DNA from: Natrinema versiforme
GTDB taxonomy: Archaea; Halobacteriota; Halobacteria; Halobacteriales; Natrialbaceae
DNA length: 64,000 nt
NCBI RefSeq assembly: GCF_005576615.1
Contig: NZ_CP040330.1
Span: forward strand, 3,224,001 to 3,288,000
Direction of reading: 5' to 3'
In this document: one piece after another, positions 26,823-35,993 of the stretch
How the letters are laid out: every line of letters starts with the position of its first letter
How positions within the stretch are numbered: position 1 is the stretch's first letter
The notes under the pieces: model-generated
What the model saw: only the letters and a program-made list of their open reading frames with translations
The model's database searches: none
Told to the model about the DNA's origin: nothing
Position numbers and translations under genes: made by a program

Positions 26823-28085
26823 ATGAGCTACGACAAGATCGAGGTCCCCGACGAGGGGGAGCAGATCACGCTGAAAGCGGGTACCGAGAACGAACTCGAG
26901 GTGCCTGACAACCCGATTATTCCGATTATTTACGGCGACGGCGTCGGGAGCGATGTCGGTCCCGCCGCACAGACGGTTCTGGAGGCTGCCGCGGAGGCGA
27001 CCGGCCGCGACATCAACTGGATGCGAGTCTACGCCGGCGAGTCCGCACGGGAGAAGTACGACGAGAACCTGCCCGAGGAGACCGTCGAGGCGATCAAGGA
27101 ACACCGCGTCGCGATCAAGGGTCCGCTGACGACCCCCGTCGGTGCCGGTTTCCGATCGCTGAACGTCGCGCTGCGAAAGAAGCTCGACCTCTACGCGAAC
27201 GTCCGACCGACCTACCACCTCGACGGCGTCCCGTCGCCGGTCAAAAACCCCGGCGAGATGGACATGGTCACCTTCCGAGAGAACACGGAAGATGTCTACG
27301 CCGGCATCGAGTGGGAGGAAGGCACCGACGACGTCCAGCAGGTCAAGGAGTTCGTCGAAGACGAGATGGGCGACGACGACGTCATCCACGACGGCCCCGT
27401 CGGCATCGGCGTCAAGCCGATCACGGAGTTCGGAACGAAGCGACTCGTCCGCCGCGCCATCGACTACGCTCTCGAGCACGACCGCGATTCCGTCACGCTG
27501 GTCCACAAGGGGAACATCATGAAGTTCACCGAAGGCCAGTTCCGCGACTGGGGCTACGAGGTCGCCGAAGAGGAGTACGGCGACGAAGTCATCACCGAGG
27601 ACACCCTCTGGGAGGAGAAAGACGGCGAAGCCGACGAGGACACCCTCGTCGTCAACGACCGCATCGCCGACAACATGCTCCAGCAGCTGCTGACCCGAAC
27701 GGACAACTACGACGTCATTGCGACGATGAACCTCAACGGTGACTACATGTCCGACGCCGCCGGCGCACAGATCGGCGGCCTCGGCATCGCCCCCGGTTCG
27801 AACTTCGGCGACGGCCTCCTGCTGGCCGAGCCCGTCCACGGCTCCGCACCCAAGTACGAGGGCCAGGACAAGGTCAACCCGACCGCGATGATCCTCTCGG
27901 GCCGCATGATGCTCGATTACCTCGGCTGGGACGACGCCGCCGACCTCGTCCGCGACGCCGTCGAGGAGACCATCTCCTCCGGCAAGGTTACCTACGACCT
28001 CGAGCGCAACCTCGAGGACGCCGAGAAGCTCTCGACGAGCGAGTACGCCGAGGAAGTCGTCAACAATATCGAGAAACTCTCGTAG
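26823..28085 (+). CDS. icd: Isocitrate dehydrogenase (NADP type)
   Basis: 420 residues, the usual length. It oxidises isocitrate to 2-oxoglutarate in the citric acid cycle. IIYGDGVGSDVG near the start, the substrate loop RSLNVALRKKLDLYANVRP, the catalytic TFRENTEDVYAG and the cofactor region HGSAPKYEGQDKVNP are all present. The Lys and Tyr pattern in the cofactor region suggests NADP. The stop codon sits in the loop of a perfect 10-bp hairpin that begins the array at 28062. Confidence 0.97.
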   Translation: MSYDKIEVPDEGEQITLKAGTENELEVPDNPIIPIIYGDGVGSDVGPAAQTVLEAAAEATGRDINWMRVYAGESAREKYDENLPEETVEAIKEHRVAIKGPLTTPVGAGFRSLNVALRKKLDLYANVRPTYHLDGVPSPVKNPGEMDMVTFRENTEDVYAGIEWEEGTDDVQQVKEFVEDEMGDDDVIHDGPVGIGVKPITEFGTKRLVRRAIDYALEHDRDSVTLVHKGNIMKFTEGQFRDWGYEVAEEEYGDEVITEDTLWEEKDGEADEDTLVVNDRIADNMLQQLLTRTDNYDVIATMNLNGDYMSDAAGAQIGGLGIAPGSNFGDGLLLAEPVHGSAPKYEGQDKVNPTAMILSGRMMLDYLGWDDAADLVRDAVEETISSGKVTYDLERNLEDAEKLSTSEYAEEVVNNIEKLS

Positions 28086-28209
28086 AGAGTTTCTCGTCCT
28101 CTCGCGGCTGCGCCGCGAGAACATCGAAAAACTGTCGGAAGCCAGTTTTTCGGGCAGTCAGACCGCGAAGCGGTCTGACAACATCGAAAACCTCCGTAGA
28201 GCGGTTCTC
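28062..28209. repeat. Three-unit hairpin array growing from the icd stop
   Basis: ATCGAGAAACTC, ATCGAAAAACTG and ATCGAAAACCTC recur with ATC at 28068, 28123 and 28183. Unit 1 has a 10-bp stem (28071-28080/28086-28095, loop CGTAG containing the stop) and a 9-bp stem (28100-28108/28112-28120). Unit 2 has a 9-bp stem (28126-28134/28143-28151) and a 10-bp stem (28157-28166/28170-28179). Unit 3 keeps an imperfect stem (28186-28209). Stem sequences differ between units yet remain complementary. It lies between convergent genes and may serve as terminators; the remaining bases to 28307 are empty. Confidence 0.75.
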
Positions 28210-28307
28210 ACTCGTTTCTTTCTTCGTGCGTTCGAAACGCTGCCGAGTCGATCAGTGCTGTACCCGAACTCGTTGACAAGTCCGTCGGCTCCCGGCTCGA
28301 GAGCGGT

Positions 28308-30041
28308 TCATCCGGAATGGCGTTGCAGTTCGACGACGAACACGGCCCCGCCTCGCTCGTTCGATTCGATCCGCACGTCGCCGCCGTACTGCGAGACGAG
28401 GGTATCGACGAGGTAGAGGCCGACGCCCGATCCCTCGCTCTCGAGCCCCTTCTCGCCGCGGCCAAAGGCGGCGTCGCGACGGGCGGGCGGGATTCCCGGC
28501 CCGTTGTCCGAAACGCGGATGGTCACCGTCTCCGGGCCGCTCGCCGCGGCGATCGTCACGCGTGGCTCGGCCGCGTCGTTGTGCTGGACCGCGTTGTTCA
28601 AGAGGTTCCTGAACACGGTCGACAGGAGCGAGTTCGCACGGACGGTGACCGCCGGGACGGAGCCGTCGACGGCGAAGTCGGCGTCCGGATACGCCTCGCG
28701 TCGCCGCTCGATCGTCTCCGTGAGCGTCGTCTCGAGCGGGGTCGGTTCCGTGTCGCGGTCGCCGTCGGTGTCCCAGAGTTCGGTGAACGCTTGCAACGTC
28801 TCGGTGAGTTCGACCGTGTGCCGTGTCGTATCTAGCATCCGCTCGAGCATCGCGCGTTCGTCATCGTCGAGACGGTCGTTCAGTTCCTCGCCCCAGCCGA
28901 GGACGACCGCCATGTCGTTGCGGATGTCGTGACGGACGATCCGATTCAGGAGCAACAGTTCCTCGTTGCGGCGGGACAGCACCGCCTCGCTTCGCTCGAG
29001 GCGACGGCTCAACGCTGCCGCATCGAAGAAGACGTACGACTGGCGGGCGACGAGCGCGAGCAACACGAGCACGCCGAGGGCGAGTCCGACCGGGTCGAGG
29101 GAGGCGGTCGAGGCAGCGTAGCCCGTGACAGCCATCGCGAGCAGGAAGGGTGCGTAGGGGGCGACCGTCTCCCGGAACGCGTACCGGCGGCGATCGACTT
29201 CGGGCGGGGGCGTCGCGGCCGCCGGATGGAGCGCGGCGAGCATGACGATCAGATTGCCGGCGAGCCAGATCATGTCGAGTTCGCTGTAGACATATCCGCC
29301 CGTGATCGACAGGTACGCGAACGCGCTGTCGCCGAACGCCCAGACGAGATTGCCCGCGGCGAGGAGCGTGATCGGGACGCGCCGCGGACCGCGCGCGTGG
29401 GCCGCGACGATGAACGCGATCGATCCGAGGACGATATCGAGCGTCGGGTACGCCGCGGACACCCAGAGTGTCGCGCCGCCGGCGGCGCTCTCCGTCAGCA
29501 TCGGCTCGAGCACGAACTGCCAGTTGATCGCGAGCAACGCGATCGCGACGAGGAGTCCGTCGAGGGTGATGCGAAGGAGCGATCCCAGACGGTGCTGGGA
29601 CGCAGCGATCACTAACAGTCCGGCCGCGAGGAAGCAATAGTCGCTGAGATAGAAGAGATCCGGCACGCCGGGAAACGGAACGCCGCCCAGCCACAGTTCG
29701 TAACACATCCACGCGAACTCGCCGGCCGCGAACAGGCCGGTACCGACCGCGGTGAGCCCCCAGCCGAGCGCGTTCGGCGACTCGCTCTGGTGGGCCAGCA
29801 ATCCCAGCGCGACGGCGGCCGTAGCCGCACTGGTGGTGAGGACGAGATTCGAAAAGAGGAGGGTCCCCCGGGGGCCGCCGATCGATAGGTGCATCCAGCC
29901 GATCGACGCGAGGACGAACACTCCCGCGGCGAACCACGCCCACCGGAACTGCGTCGGTTCGAACCGGAACCGCGTGTCCGACCCGAGTTCCGAATCGGAG
30001 CCTGCGGGATCGGACGCTCCGGAGTGTGGGTCGACGCTCAT
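28308..30041 (-). CDS. Membrane sensor histidine kinase
   Basis: 577 residues. About nine hydrophobic helices (32-340) form a membrane sensor with no recognised input domain. The H-box is RIVRHDIRNDM (about 372-382), followed by the N-box LLNNAVQHN, the G1 box SDNGPGIP and the G2 box GSGVGLYLV of the ATPase domain. There is no receiver domain and no response regulator next to it, so its partner is elsewhere. Haloarchaea have many such orphan kinases. The signal is unknown. Confidence 0.9.
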   Translation of the reverse strand: MSVDPHSGASDPAGSDSELGSDTRFRFEPTQFRWAWFAAGVFVLASIGWMHLSIGGPRGTLLFSNLVLTTSAATAAVALGLLAHQSESPNALGWGLTAVGTGLFAAGEFAWMCYELWLGGVPFPGVPDLFYLSDYCFLAAGLLVIAASQHRLGSLLRITLDGLLVAIALLAINWQFVLEPMLTESAAGGATLWVSAAYPTLDIVLGSIAFIVAAHARGPRRVPITLLAAGNLVWAFGDSAFAYLSITGGYVYSELDMIWLAGNLIVMLAALHPAAATPPPEVDRRRYAFRETVAPYAPFLLAMAVTGYAASTASLDPVGLALGVLVLLALVARQSYVFFDAAALSRRLERSEAVLSRRNEELLLLNRIVRHDIRNDMAVVLGWGEELNDRLDDDERAMLERMLDTTRHTVELTETLQAFTELWDTDGDRDTEPTPLETTLTETIERRREAYPDADFAVDGSVPAVTVRANSLLSTVFRNLLNNAVQHNDAAEPRVTIAAASGPETVTIRVSDNGPGIPPARRDAAFGRGEKGLESEGSGVGLYLVDTLVSQYGGDVRIESNERGGAVFVVELQRHSG

Positions 30042-30327
30042 CGCTGTCTATTACACCAAGACGGAGCCATCGTAAAGGCACTCTGGCCACATATATTCCA
30101 TATTTGATTGGATTCCGTTCGATCGAGTTCGAGGGAGACACAAGAGAGAGGCTATTCCATCGCCGTCCGATCGGGAACTGGCAGAAATGCCGTCACTACA
30201 TGACAGTAATTATATGTCGTGTGAGACGCCGTTCAAATCGGACGGAGGTCAGCCGACGTTCAGGATCGGTGACAACAGGGATCCCGATCGATACTGTTCT
30301 CACGCTTGAGACGCTTAGGCGCTCTCG

Positions 30328-30765
30328 ATGAACGATATCGACGTACGCATCGTCGACACGGAACGAGGACGAGAGGACGCGTTCGCCGTCCGACAGGCGG
30401 TATTCGTCGACGAGCAAGGCGTCGACGAGGACGTAGAGTACGACAAGCACGACGAGACGGCCGTCCACTTCGTCGCCTACGACGGCGACGAACCGGTCGG
30501 CGCGGCCCGACTCCGCGAGTACGAGGACGGCGTCGGCAAGGTCGAACGCGTCGCCGTCCTCGAGTCGCGACGCGAGGCGGGCGTCGGCCGCGCGCTGATG
30601 GCATCCCTCGAAGAGCGAGCCGACGCGCGCAGCTTTACGGAACTGAAACTCCACTCGCAGACGCGAGCCGCCGACTTCTATCGCCGACTGGGCTACGAGC
30701 GCCACGGCGAGGAGTTCGAGGAGGCCGGCATTCCCCACGTCGAGATGCGAAAGGCACTCGACTGA
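30328..30765 (+). CDS. GNAT acetyltransferase, ElaA/YjcF type
   Basis: 145 residues. It starts with RQAVFVDEQGVDEDVEYDKH, the N-terminus common to this GNAT branch, and has the acetyl-CoA loop ESRREAGVGRALM (about 75-87) and AADFYRRLGYERHGEEFEEAG near the end. The substrate is unknown. It is divergent from the histidine kinase across a 286-nt region that holds no other gene. Confidence 0.88.
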   Translation: MNDIDVRIVDTERGREDAFAVRQAVFVDEQGVDEDVEYDKHDETAVHFVAYDGDEPVGAARLREYEDGVGKVERVAVLESRREAGVGRALMASLEERADARSFTELKLHSQTRAADFYRRLGYERHGEEFEEAGIPHVEMRKALD

Positions 30766-30908
30766 GTTTTGCATCTGGCCGCGGGTCACGGCCCGTGTGA
30801 TGACTCGAGCACTGTAGCGGTCCGCCGACAGTAGTCCCCCACCGGAAATAGTCCCATCCCGTGAATGTCTGACTGACTTTAAAATAGGTGTCCGTGCGTA
30901 CTACTGCT

Positions 30909-31064
30909 ATGCAACAGTCGATTCGTGCGCCCCTCGAGGCGATAACGACCACGGCAGCGACCGTCCAGCGCGCCGGCCGGATCCTCCTGCCGCTGGGTCT
31001 CGCGGCCGCGAGTACCGGCATCGGACTGCTCGTCTACTTCTGGTTGGTCGCCGCGGTTCTGTAA
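30909..31064 (+). CDS. 51-residue single-pass membrane protein
   Basis: ATG 30909 to TAA 31064. An amphipathic front (MQQSIRAPLEAITTTAATVQ) leads to RAGRILLPLGLAAASTGIG and a hydrophobic end (LLVYFWLVAAVL). TTTAAAATAG lies about 24-30 nt upstream as a TATA box. Codon use matches the neighbouring genes. Small membrane peptides are under-annotated; I do not recognise the family. Confidence 0.5.
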   Translation: MQQSIRAPLEAITTTAATVQRAGRILLPLGLAAASTGIGLLVYFWLVAAVL

Positions 31065-31085
31065 CGGCTCGCGCGACCGAACCAG

Positions 31086-32459
31086 CTACGCCGTCGTGAT
31101 CCGATCGCGGACGTATTTGGCACCCAATCCGAGAACCGCCAGCGTCATCGCCGCCGCGAAGGCGACGACGAACGCCGAGACCGGTTCGGTGACCGTCTCG
31201 AGTTCCGCGAGGACGAACTCGCCCGCGAGGACGGCAGCGACGGCGAACAGTGCGAACCCGCCGACGTTCGCCGGAAGCGAGTTCGTCTCGGGGACGACCG
31301 CGGGATCGTTCAGCAAGTAGAGGATCACTGCGATGGCGAATGGCGTCCCGACCAGCCCGAACGCGAGCGTGAGGACGAGGAGCTGGAAGAAGGCTCCCTC
31401 GAGGAACGCGCCGACGGCCGAGGCGAGCGCGACGGCGACGATCGCGGCCCGGTAGCGGCCGTCACTGACGGACTGCTCCCAGCCGAGTTTGTCGGCCAGC
31501 AGGTACGGCGGGACGATCGTGTTCCCGCCGAGCGTCGACACCGCCGCGCCCAGCAGACCGGCGAGGAACAGCCACATGGCGTACTCGCCGGCGATCGGAC
31601 CGAGAGTCTGTGCGGCACCCACGCCGTCGATCGTCGCCGGATCGACGCCGGCCGACGGGAGCACGCTCGCCGCGACGAGGAAGACGCCGAGGCTGAAGAC
31701 GCCGAAGGCGGCGAGCATCGAACTGACGACATCGAACGTCGCGATGTCTGCGTCGCCGGCGGTCCAGCCACGGGCGCGCATCGTGTAGCTCTGCATGGTC
31801 AGCAGCGTGATGTGGACCGCGCCGCCGAGGATTCCCGCGGCGATGAGCGCGCCGTCCACGCCAGCCGGGATTTTAGGGGTCAGCCCCGCGGCCGCCGCGG
31901 CCGGATCGATCGGGACGACAAAGGCCGAGGCGACGAAGGCGACGACGACGATCGAGACGAGGAGTTTCGCGCCGTGTTCCGCGAGGCGGTAGCCGCCGCC
32001 CGCGAGTCCCAGCGCGAGGACGACGGCCCACGCGATCCCCCAGAGGCGCGGATCGGTCAGCGCGGCGACACCGACGCCCGCTTCGGCGGCCATCGTCGCG
32101 CTAACCGACGCGAGCGTCTTCATGATCACGATCTGGGCCAACCCCGCGGCGAGCACGGCGTCGATCACGAGCACCCACGCCCAGAACGAGCCGAGGTGTC
32201 GCTCGACGACCGCGACGATCCCCGCCTCGGTGAGCAGCCCCAGCCGCATCGCGAGGTACTGACCGACGGTGCCGAGGATCGCCGAGAGGACGACGACCCA
32301 CAGCAGCGCGTACTCGAAACTCGCCCCCGCGACCAGCAGGCTCCCCATCGTCGCGGGTCCCGCCGCGATCGCGCCGGCGAGCCACGTCGGCCCCAACCGC
32401 TCGAGAAACGACCTGATTCGCCCCAGTCCAACTGATTGCTGTGTCCGCTCAGTTGCCAT
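31086..32459 (-). CDS. NRAMP-related metal ion transporter with altered metal-binding motif
   Basis: 457 residues with about 11 membrane helices in the LeuT-like NRAMP order. In classical Mn/Fe transporters helix 1 reads DPGN; here it reads GPATMG (about 32-37). The helix 6 MPH region reads VHITLLTMQS. Two of the metal ligands are thus absent, as in NRAMP-related proteins that move other cations such as Mg, or proteins of unknown substrate. ATG 32459 is chosen, because the longer frame adds non-conserved residues. Confidence 0.82.
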   Translation of the reverse strand: MATERTQQSVGLGRIRSFLERLGPTWLAGAIAAGPATMGSLLVAGASFEYALLWVVVLSAILGTVGQYLAMRLGLLTEAGIVAVVERHLGSFWAWVLVIDAVLAAGLAQIVIMKTLASVSATMAAEAGVGVAALTDPRLWGIAWAVVLALGLAGGGYRLAEHGAKLLVSIVVVAFVASAFVVPIDPAAAAAGLTPKIPAGVDGALIAAGILGGAVHITLLTMQSYTMRARGWTAGDADIATFDVVSSMLAAFGVFSLGVFLVAASVLPSAGVDPATIDGVGAAQTLGPIAGEYAMWLFLAGLLGAAVSTLGGNTIVPPYLLADKLGWEQSVSDGRYRAAIVAVALASAVGAFLEGAFFQLLVLTLAFGLVGTPFAIAVILYLLNDPAVVPETNSLPANVGGFALFAVAAVLAGEFVLAELETVTEPVSAFVVAFAAAMTLAVLGLGAKYVRDRITTA

Positions 32460-32539
32460 CGGACACCCCTTTCGAACTGAGACATATAACTGGGTGGTAT
32501 TCGTTGGTGTCGGGAAGAAAAGGTGATCGGAGAGCGAGT

Positions 32540-32932
32540 TCACTCAGTCTGCCAACTCGGGTTCTCCCGCGGCGGGCTGAAGATGTCGACGCCCCGGACC
32601 GTCTCGTCGCCGCGGTTCTCGGCCGCGTGGGGCTGGTCGCCCGGGATCGCGTAGGAATCGCCGGGACCGCAGACGATCTCCTCACCGTCATCGGAAGTCG
32701 AAGAGTTCCGATTGCTCGATGAGCTTCGCTCATCGCTGTCAGTGAGGAACGTCAGTTCACCCTGCGTGATGTAGCCGGTCTGGTCGTGGGGGTGGCTGTG
32801 CTCGTCGACCGTCGCGCCGGGTTCGATCTCGAAGTGCTGGACGTTCATCGACTCGGTCCCCGCCAGCAGCGCGAGGTGGACGCCGTCCGCGGCTTCCGAC
32901 GACTCGAGGTCATCGAGGGAAACGCGTTCCAT
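32540..32932 (-). CDS. Cupin-domain protein with hairpin-encoded insert
   Basis: 130 residues. One cupin barrel: motif 1 is EHSHPHDQTGYITQGE (two His, one Glu) and motif 2 is PGDSYAIPGDQPHAAEN. These would hold a single metal ion. Between strands, after GELTFLT, an unusual serine/acid-rich segment, DSDERSSSSNRNSSTSDDGE, is inserted before EIVCGPGD. Its DNA is palindromic (see 32692-32745). The enzyme or sensor role is unknown. Confidence 0.85.
   Translation of the reverse strand: MERVSLDDLESSEAADGVHLALLAGTESMNVQHFEIEPGATVDEHSHPHDQTGYITQGELTFLTDSDERSSSSNRNSSTSDDGEEIVCGPGDSYAIPGDQPHAAENRGDETVRGVDIFSPPRENPSWQTE
32692..32745. repeat. In-frame hairpin insert in the cupin gene
   Basis: CGATGAGC (32717-32724) and GCTCATCG (32728-32735) form a perfect 8-bp stem around TTC. 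A second stem, CGGAA/TTCCG (32692-32696/32706-32710), lies beside it. The segment encodes the Ser/Asp/Arg-rich stretch inside the cupin barrel without breaking the frame. Confidence 0.6.
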
Positions 32933-33048
32933 ACCCAGCCTCACGGCGACAGACACTATAGTTCCGTGGATAGCGGCGCTGGCAGGCTGTGCAGCCGTGG
33001 GGATCGGCAAAGTTCGTCTCAGCACTCGAGTCTCGAGCCCTTCGAAAC

Positions 33049-33062
33049 AAATATTAATTTTT
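33049..33062 (+). promoter_or_regulatory. AT-rich promoter of the SMR transporter
   Basis: AAATATTAATTTTT ends 17 nt before ATG 33080, with the TATA core about 25-30 nt upstream, which supports a leaderless start. Confidence 0.5.
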
Positions 33063-33079
33063 CAATCAGAAACCGTCGC

Positions 33080-33412
33080 ATGAACCCGTACGTGATACTC
33101 GGCGGTGCGATCCTATCGGAACTGTTCGGAACGACGGCGCTCAAACTCTCCGAGGGGTTCTCGCGGCCGCTGCCGAGTCTCGGCGTCCTCGTCGGCTACG
33201 GCGTCGCCTTCTATCTGCTCTCGCTGACGCTCGAGGAGTTACCGGTCGGGGTCGTCTACGCGACGTGGGCCGCACTCGGCATCGTCGGCGTCGCGTCGAT
33301 CGGCGTGCTGGCGTTCGACGAGCACCTCGACGGCGCGGCCGTCGCCGGACTCGGGCTCATCCTCGCCGGCGTCTACTGTCTCAACGTCCTCCCGGATGTC
33401 TCCGCGCACTGA
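33080..33412 (+). CDS. Small multidrug resistance (SMR/EmrE) efflux protein
   Basis: 110 residues and four membrane helices. Glu14 (ILSELFGTTALK), the proton- and drug-coupling acid of the family, is present, as is the helix 3 stretch VVYATWAALGIVG. EmrE-type proteins work as dual-topology dimers exporting cationic compounds or guanidinium with protons. It is divergent from the cupin gene. Confidence 0.93.
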   Translation: MNPYVILGGAILSELFGTTALKLSEGFSRPLPSLGVLVGYGVAFYLLSLTLEELPVGVVYATWAALGIVGVASIGVLAFDEHLDGAAVAGLGLILAGVYCLNVLPDVSAH

Positions 33413-33519
33413 GCGGGTCAGTCTCCGCCGCGTTCGGTCCGCCCTCGCGGCCCGACAGCGGCGATCACTTCCGCCGCGCTTGCCGAACCTTCAACTACCG
33501 CGAGCGGCCACTGCGAGAC

Positions 33520-34044
33520 ATGTACGCCGTCGTCGGCTGTAGCGAGTGCTCGAACCTCTGGATCATCGAGGGCCGGTCGGAGACGACCCAGTGCCCCCGC
33601 TGTGGCTCCCGGAAGGCCTACGAGAAGCGCAAGAAGTTCGTCGAGACCGACGACGCCGCCCACGCCCGCGACGTGCGCGCCTCGATGCTCGCGAACCGAC
33701 AGGGCGAGGGCGAGGCCTTCGCCGAACTCGACTCCTTCGCCGCCCTCGAGGACGACGTTGCCGACGGCGTCGTCGACGACGCGGAGTACCTCGAGCAGGC
33801 CGGACTCGACGTCGAGGAAGTCGAAGCGGCCGGCGACCGCGATCCGCGCGGGCCGAGTCGCAGCGGCAGCAAGAAAGAGATCGTCGAAGGCGCGCTCGAG
33901 GTCCTCGACGAGCCAACCGAAGCCGAGGTCGTCGACTACGCGAGCGAGCGCGGGGTCGGCGCCGAGTACGTCAGGGACGTCCTCGAGAAGCTCACTCGGC
34001 GCGGAGTCGTCAGCGAGAGCCGCGGGCGGTATCGGCTGCTGTAG
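33520..34044 (+). CDS. Zinc-ribbon plus winged-helix protein
   Basis: 174 residues. An N-terminal zinc ribbon (CSECSNLW...CPRCGSRKAYEKRKKF, about 7-42) is followed by an acidic helical middle. A C-terminal winged helix (about 115-174: KKEIVEGALEVLDEPTEAEV, then VRDVLEKLTRRGVVSES) follows. The layout suggests a nucleic-acid-binding protein, possibly a transcription or RNA factor found widely in haloarchaea. Confidence 0.75.
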   Translation: MYAVVGCSECSNLWIIEGRSETTQCPRCGSRKAYEKRKKFVETDDAAHARDVRASMLANRQGEGEAFAELDSFAALEDDVADGVVDDAEYLEQAGLDVEEVEAAGDRDPRGPSRSGSKKEIVEGALEVLDEPTEAEVVDYASERGVGAEYVRDVLEKLTRRGVVSESRGRYRLL

Positions 34045-34123
34045 GTCGTTGCACCGTATTGCCTGCTGTCGCTCGCCGCGGCGGTATCGCCACGGCTATC
34101 CCCGTTCGGCGGCTCGAGCCGGT

Positions 34124-34570
34124 ATGACAGAGACGGTCGATCTGCAGGGGAGTGTCATCGGCGCGGGACTCCTGCTCGCGGTCGGATTCCTCGTCTACGG
34201 AACGGTCGTCAGCGGGACGATCGTCGGGTTCGACGCGGCGGCCGCGGCGACGTGGGTCCTCGCGCTGACGTTCATCGCTCTCGCTGGCGTCCACGCGAGC
34301 GTCGGCCAGTACGATTTCGCGCTCGGACACGGGGGTGCCGCCGCCGGCTGGCTGTTCGTGTTGCTCGGATCGTCGGGATTTCAGACCGTCCTCGGACTGG
34401 TACTGCTCGTCCTCTCCGGGAGTTACATCGCGATCAGAACGTTGCGAGCCCGATCGGACGGAACCGTCGGGGATGGGGCCGACGGGGGTGGAACCGACGG
34501 CGATGGAACCGATGAAGACGACACCGAAACGGGCGGAAAACGGGACTCAGTCTCGGACGACATCGAATAA
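34124..34570 (+). CDS. Membrane protein with acidic tail, function unknown
   Basis: 148 residues. Four hydrophobic helices (about 10-32, 40-62, 70-88 and 90-103) are followed by a 40-residue Gly/Asp/Thr-rich cytosolic or exterior tail. I recognise no motif. It begins 79 nt after the zinc-ribbon gene on the same strand. The minus-strand frame over the same DNA is arginine-rich and not credible. Confidence 0.6.
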   Translation: MTETVDLQGSVIGAGLLLAVGFLVYGTVVSGTIVGFDAAAAATWVLALTFIALAGVHASVGQYDFALGHGGAAAGWLFVLLGSSGFQTVLGLVLLVLSGSYIAIRTLRARSDGTVGDGADGGGTDGDGTDEDDTETGGKRDSVSDDIE

Positions 34571-34671
34571 CTAACCCTCGCAGTCGAAGGGCCGCGAGTT
34601 ATCGGCAGGTGTCCGATTATTGCCGCGAGACCACTGCTGATTCTCGCTCGACCCGGATACCGACGTTCGGA

Positions 34672-35898
34672 TTACCGGCCGAGATCCTCGTGTGCGCTCG
34701 CGAGGTGTCGCGAGGAGAGCGCGCCGAGCAGCGAGAGTTCGCCCGCGAGCGCGCCGACAGCGATGATCTCGGCGAGCGCGTCGGCGTTCGAGCCGGCCGG
34801 ATCGCCACCGCCCTTGAGGCCCAGAATCTCGAGGGCTTCGGCCTGCGTCGGCAGTTTCGTTCCGCCGCCGACGGTGCCGACCTCGAGCGAGGCGAGCGAG
34901 ACGCTGGCGTAGAGATCGGTGGTGCCGTCCTCGCGCTTGCGAGCGTCCATGGTCGTGATCGTGTTCGCTGCCTCGACGACCTGAGCCTCGTCCTGTCCGG
35001 TCGCGAGGAAGGCCGCGCCGACGACGTTGGCCGCGTGGGCGTTGAATCCCAGACTCCCCGCTTTGGCGCTGCCGATCAGGTTCTTGCGGGTGTTGGCCTC
35101 CGCGATGGCGTCGGCGGTCGTGTGGAGTCGCTCCTCGACGAGTTCGCCCGGAATCTGCACGTCGGCCGTCACCGAGCGGCCGCGGCCCTCGACGGCGTTG
35201 ACAGCGGCGGGTTTCTTGTCCGAGCAGAGGTTGCCCGAGAGCGCGACGAGCGAGGCCGGGGTCTCGCTCTCGACGAGTTCGCAGGCCTCGCCGGTGGCGA
35301 TCGTGGCCATGTTCATCCCCATGGCGTCCTTGGTGTCGTAGGCGAAACGCAGGTAGACGGAGTCGCCGACGACGTAGGGCTCGATATCGAGGAGTTCGCC
35401 GTGGCTCGTCGTCGACTCGGCGGCCTCCCGGAGCGCCTCGAAATTGCCCTCGACCCAGTCGACGGTCTCGGCGGCCTCGGCGACGCCGTCGACCCGAAAG
35501 ACCGGGGCTCGAGTCATCCCGTTTTTCGTCACGCGCGCGTCGGCTCCGTCCGCAGCGCGGATCACGGAGAGCCCGCGGTTGACCGACGCCAGCAGCGCGC
35601 CCTCCGTCGTCGCGAGCGGGAGGTAGTGCTCGCCGTCGGCCGCGCCGCCGCTTACTGGGACGGGACCGACGACGCCCATCGGCACCTGCGCCGCGCCGAT
35701 CATGTTCTCGATGTTCGGGTCCGCTCGCTCGGCGGGGAACGCGTAGTCGCCGATCGCCTCGAGTTCGGTTCCCGTCTCGCGCTCGACGAGCAACCGACGC
35801 GCTTCGGCCGCGGTGTCGTAGTCGGCGTGGTCCTCGAGTTCGTGAATGCGAAGCTCGCCCTCGCGCACCCGCTCGGCGAGGTCCTCGGGGTCTGTCAT
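34672..35898 (-). CDS. hmgA: 3-hydroxy-3-methylglutaryl-CoA reductase (NADPH)
   Basis: 408 residues, class I enzyme. It makes mevalonate, the committed step to archaeal isoprenoid lipids, and is the target of statins and mevinolin in haloarchaea. Catalytic features: TTEGALLASVNRG (Glu), LCSDKKPAAVN (Lys), TGQDEAQ (Asp), and a C-terminal His in SSRHLASAHEDL. The NADPH loop DAMGMNMAT is present. No other mevalonate gene is near. Confidence 0.97.
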   Translation of the reverse strand: MTDPEDLAERVREGELRIHELEDHADYDTAAEARRLLVERETGTELEAIGDYAFPAERADPNIENMIGAAQVPMGVVGPVPVSGGAADGEHYLPLATTEGALLASVNRGLSVIRAADGADARVTKNGMTRAPVFRVDGVAEAAETVDWVEGNFEALREAAESTTSHGELLDIEPYVVGDSVYLRFAYDTKDAMGMNMATIATGEACELVESETPASLVALSGNLCSDKKPAAVNAVEGRGRSVTADVQIPGELVEERLHTTADAIAEANTRKNLIGSAKAGSLGFNAHAANVVGAAFLATGQDEAQVVEAANTITTMDARKREDGTTDLYASVSLASLEVGTVGGGTKLPTQAEALEILGLKGGGDPAGSNADALAEIIAVGALAGELSLLGALSSRHLASAHEDLGR

Positions 35899-35993
35899 GG
35901 CTCAGCCAAGAGGGCGGTGGGTCCTAACAGTTGCTGATCGTGACGGCTCGAGGGTGCCCGACCGCTCGAGGCCGACCGGCGGCCGCGTCGTGG

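Noticed and set aside
30215-30260. GTTCAAATCGG as a possible tRNA T-arm
   Set aside because: No acceptor stem, anticodon arm or CCA-proximal pairing around it.
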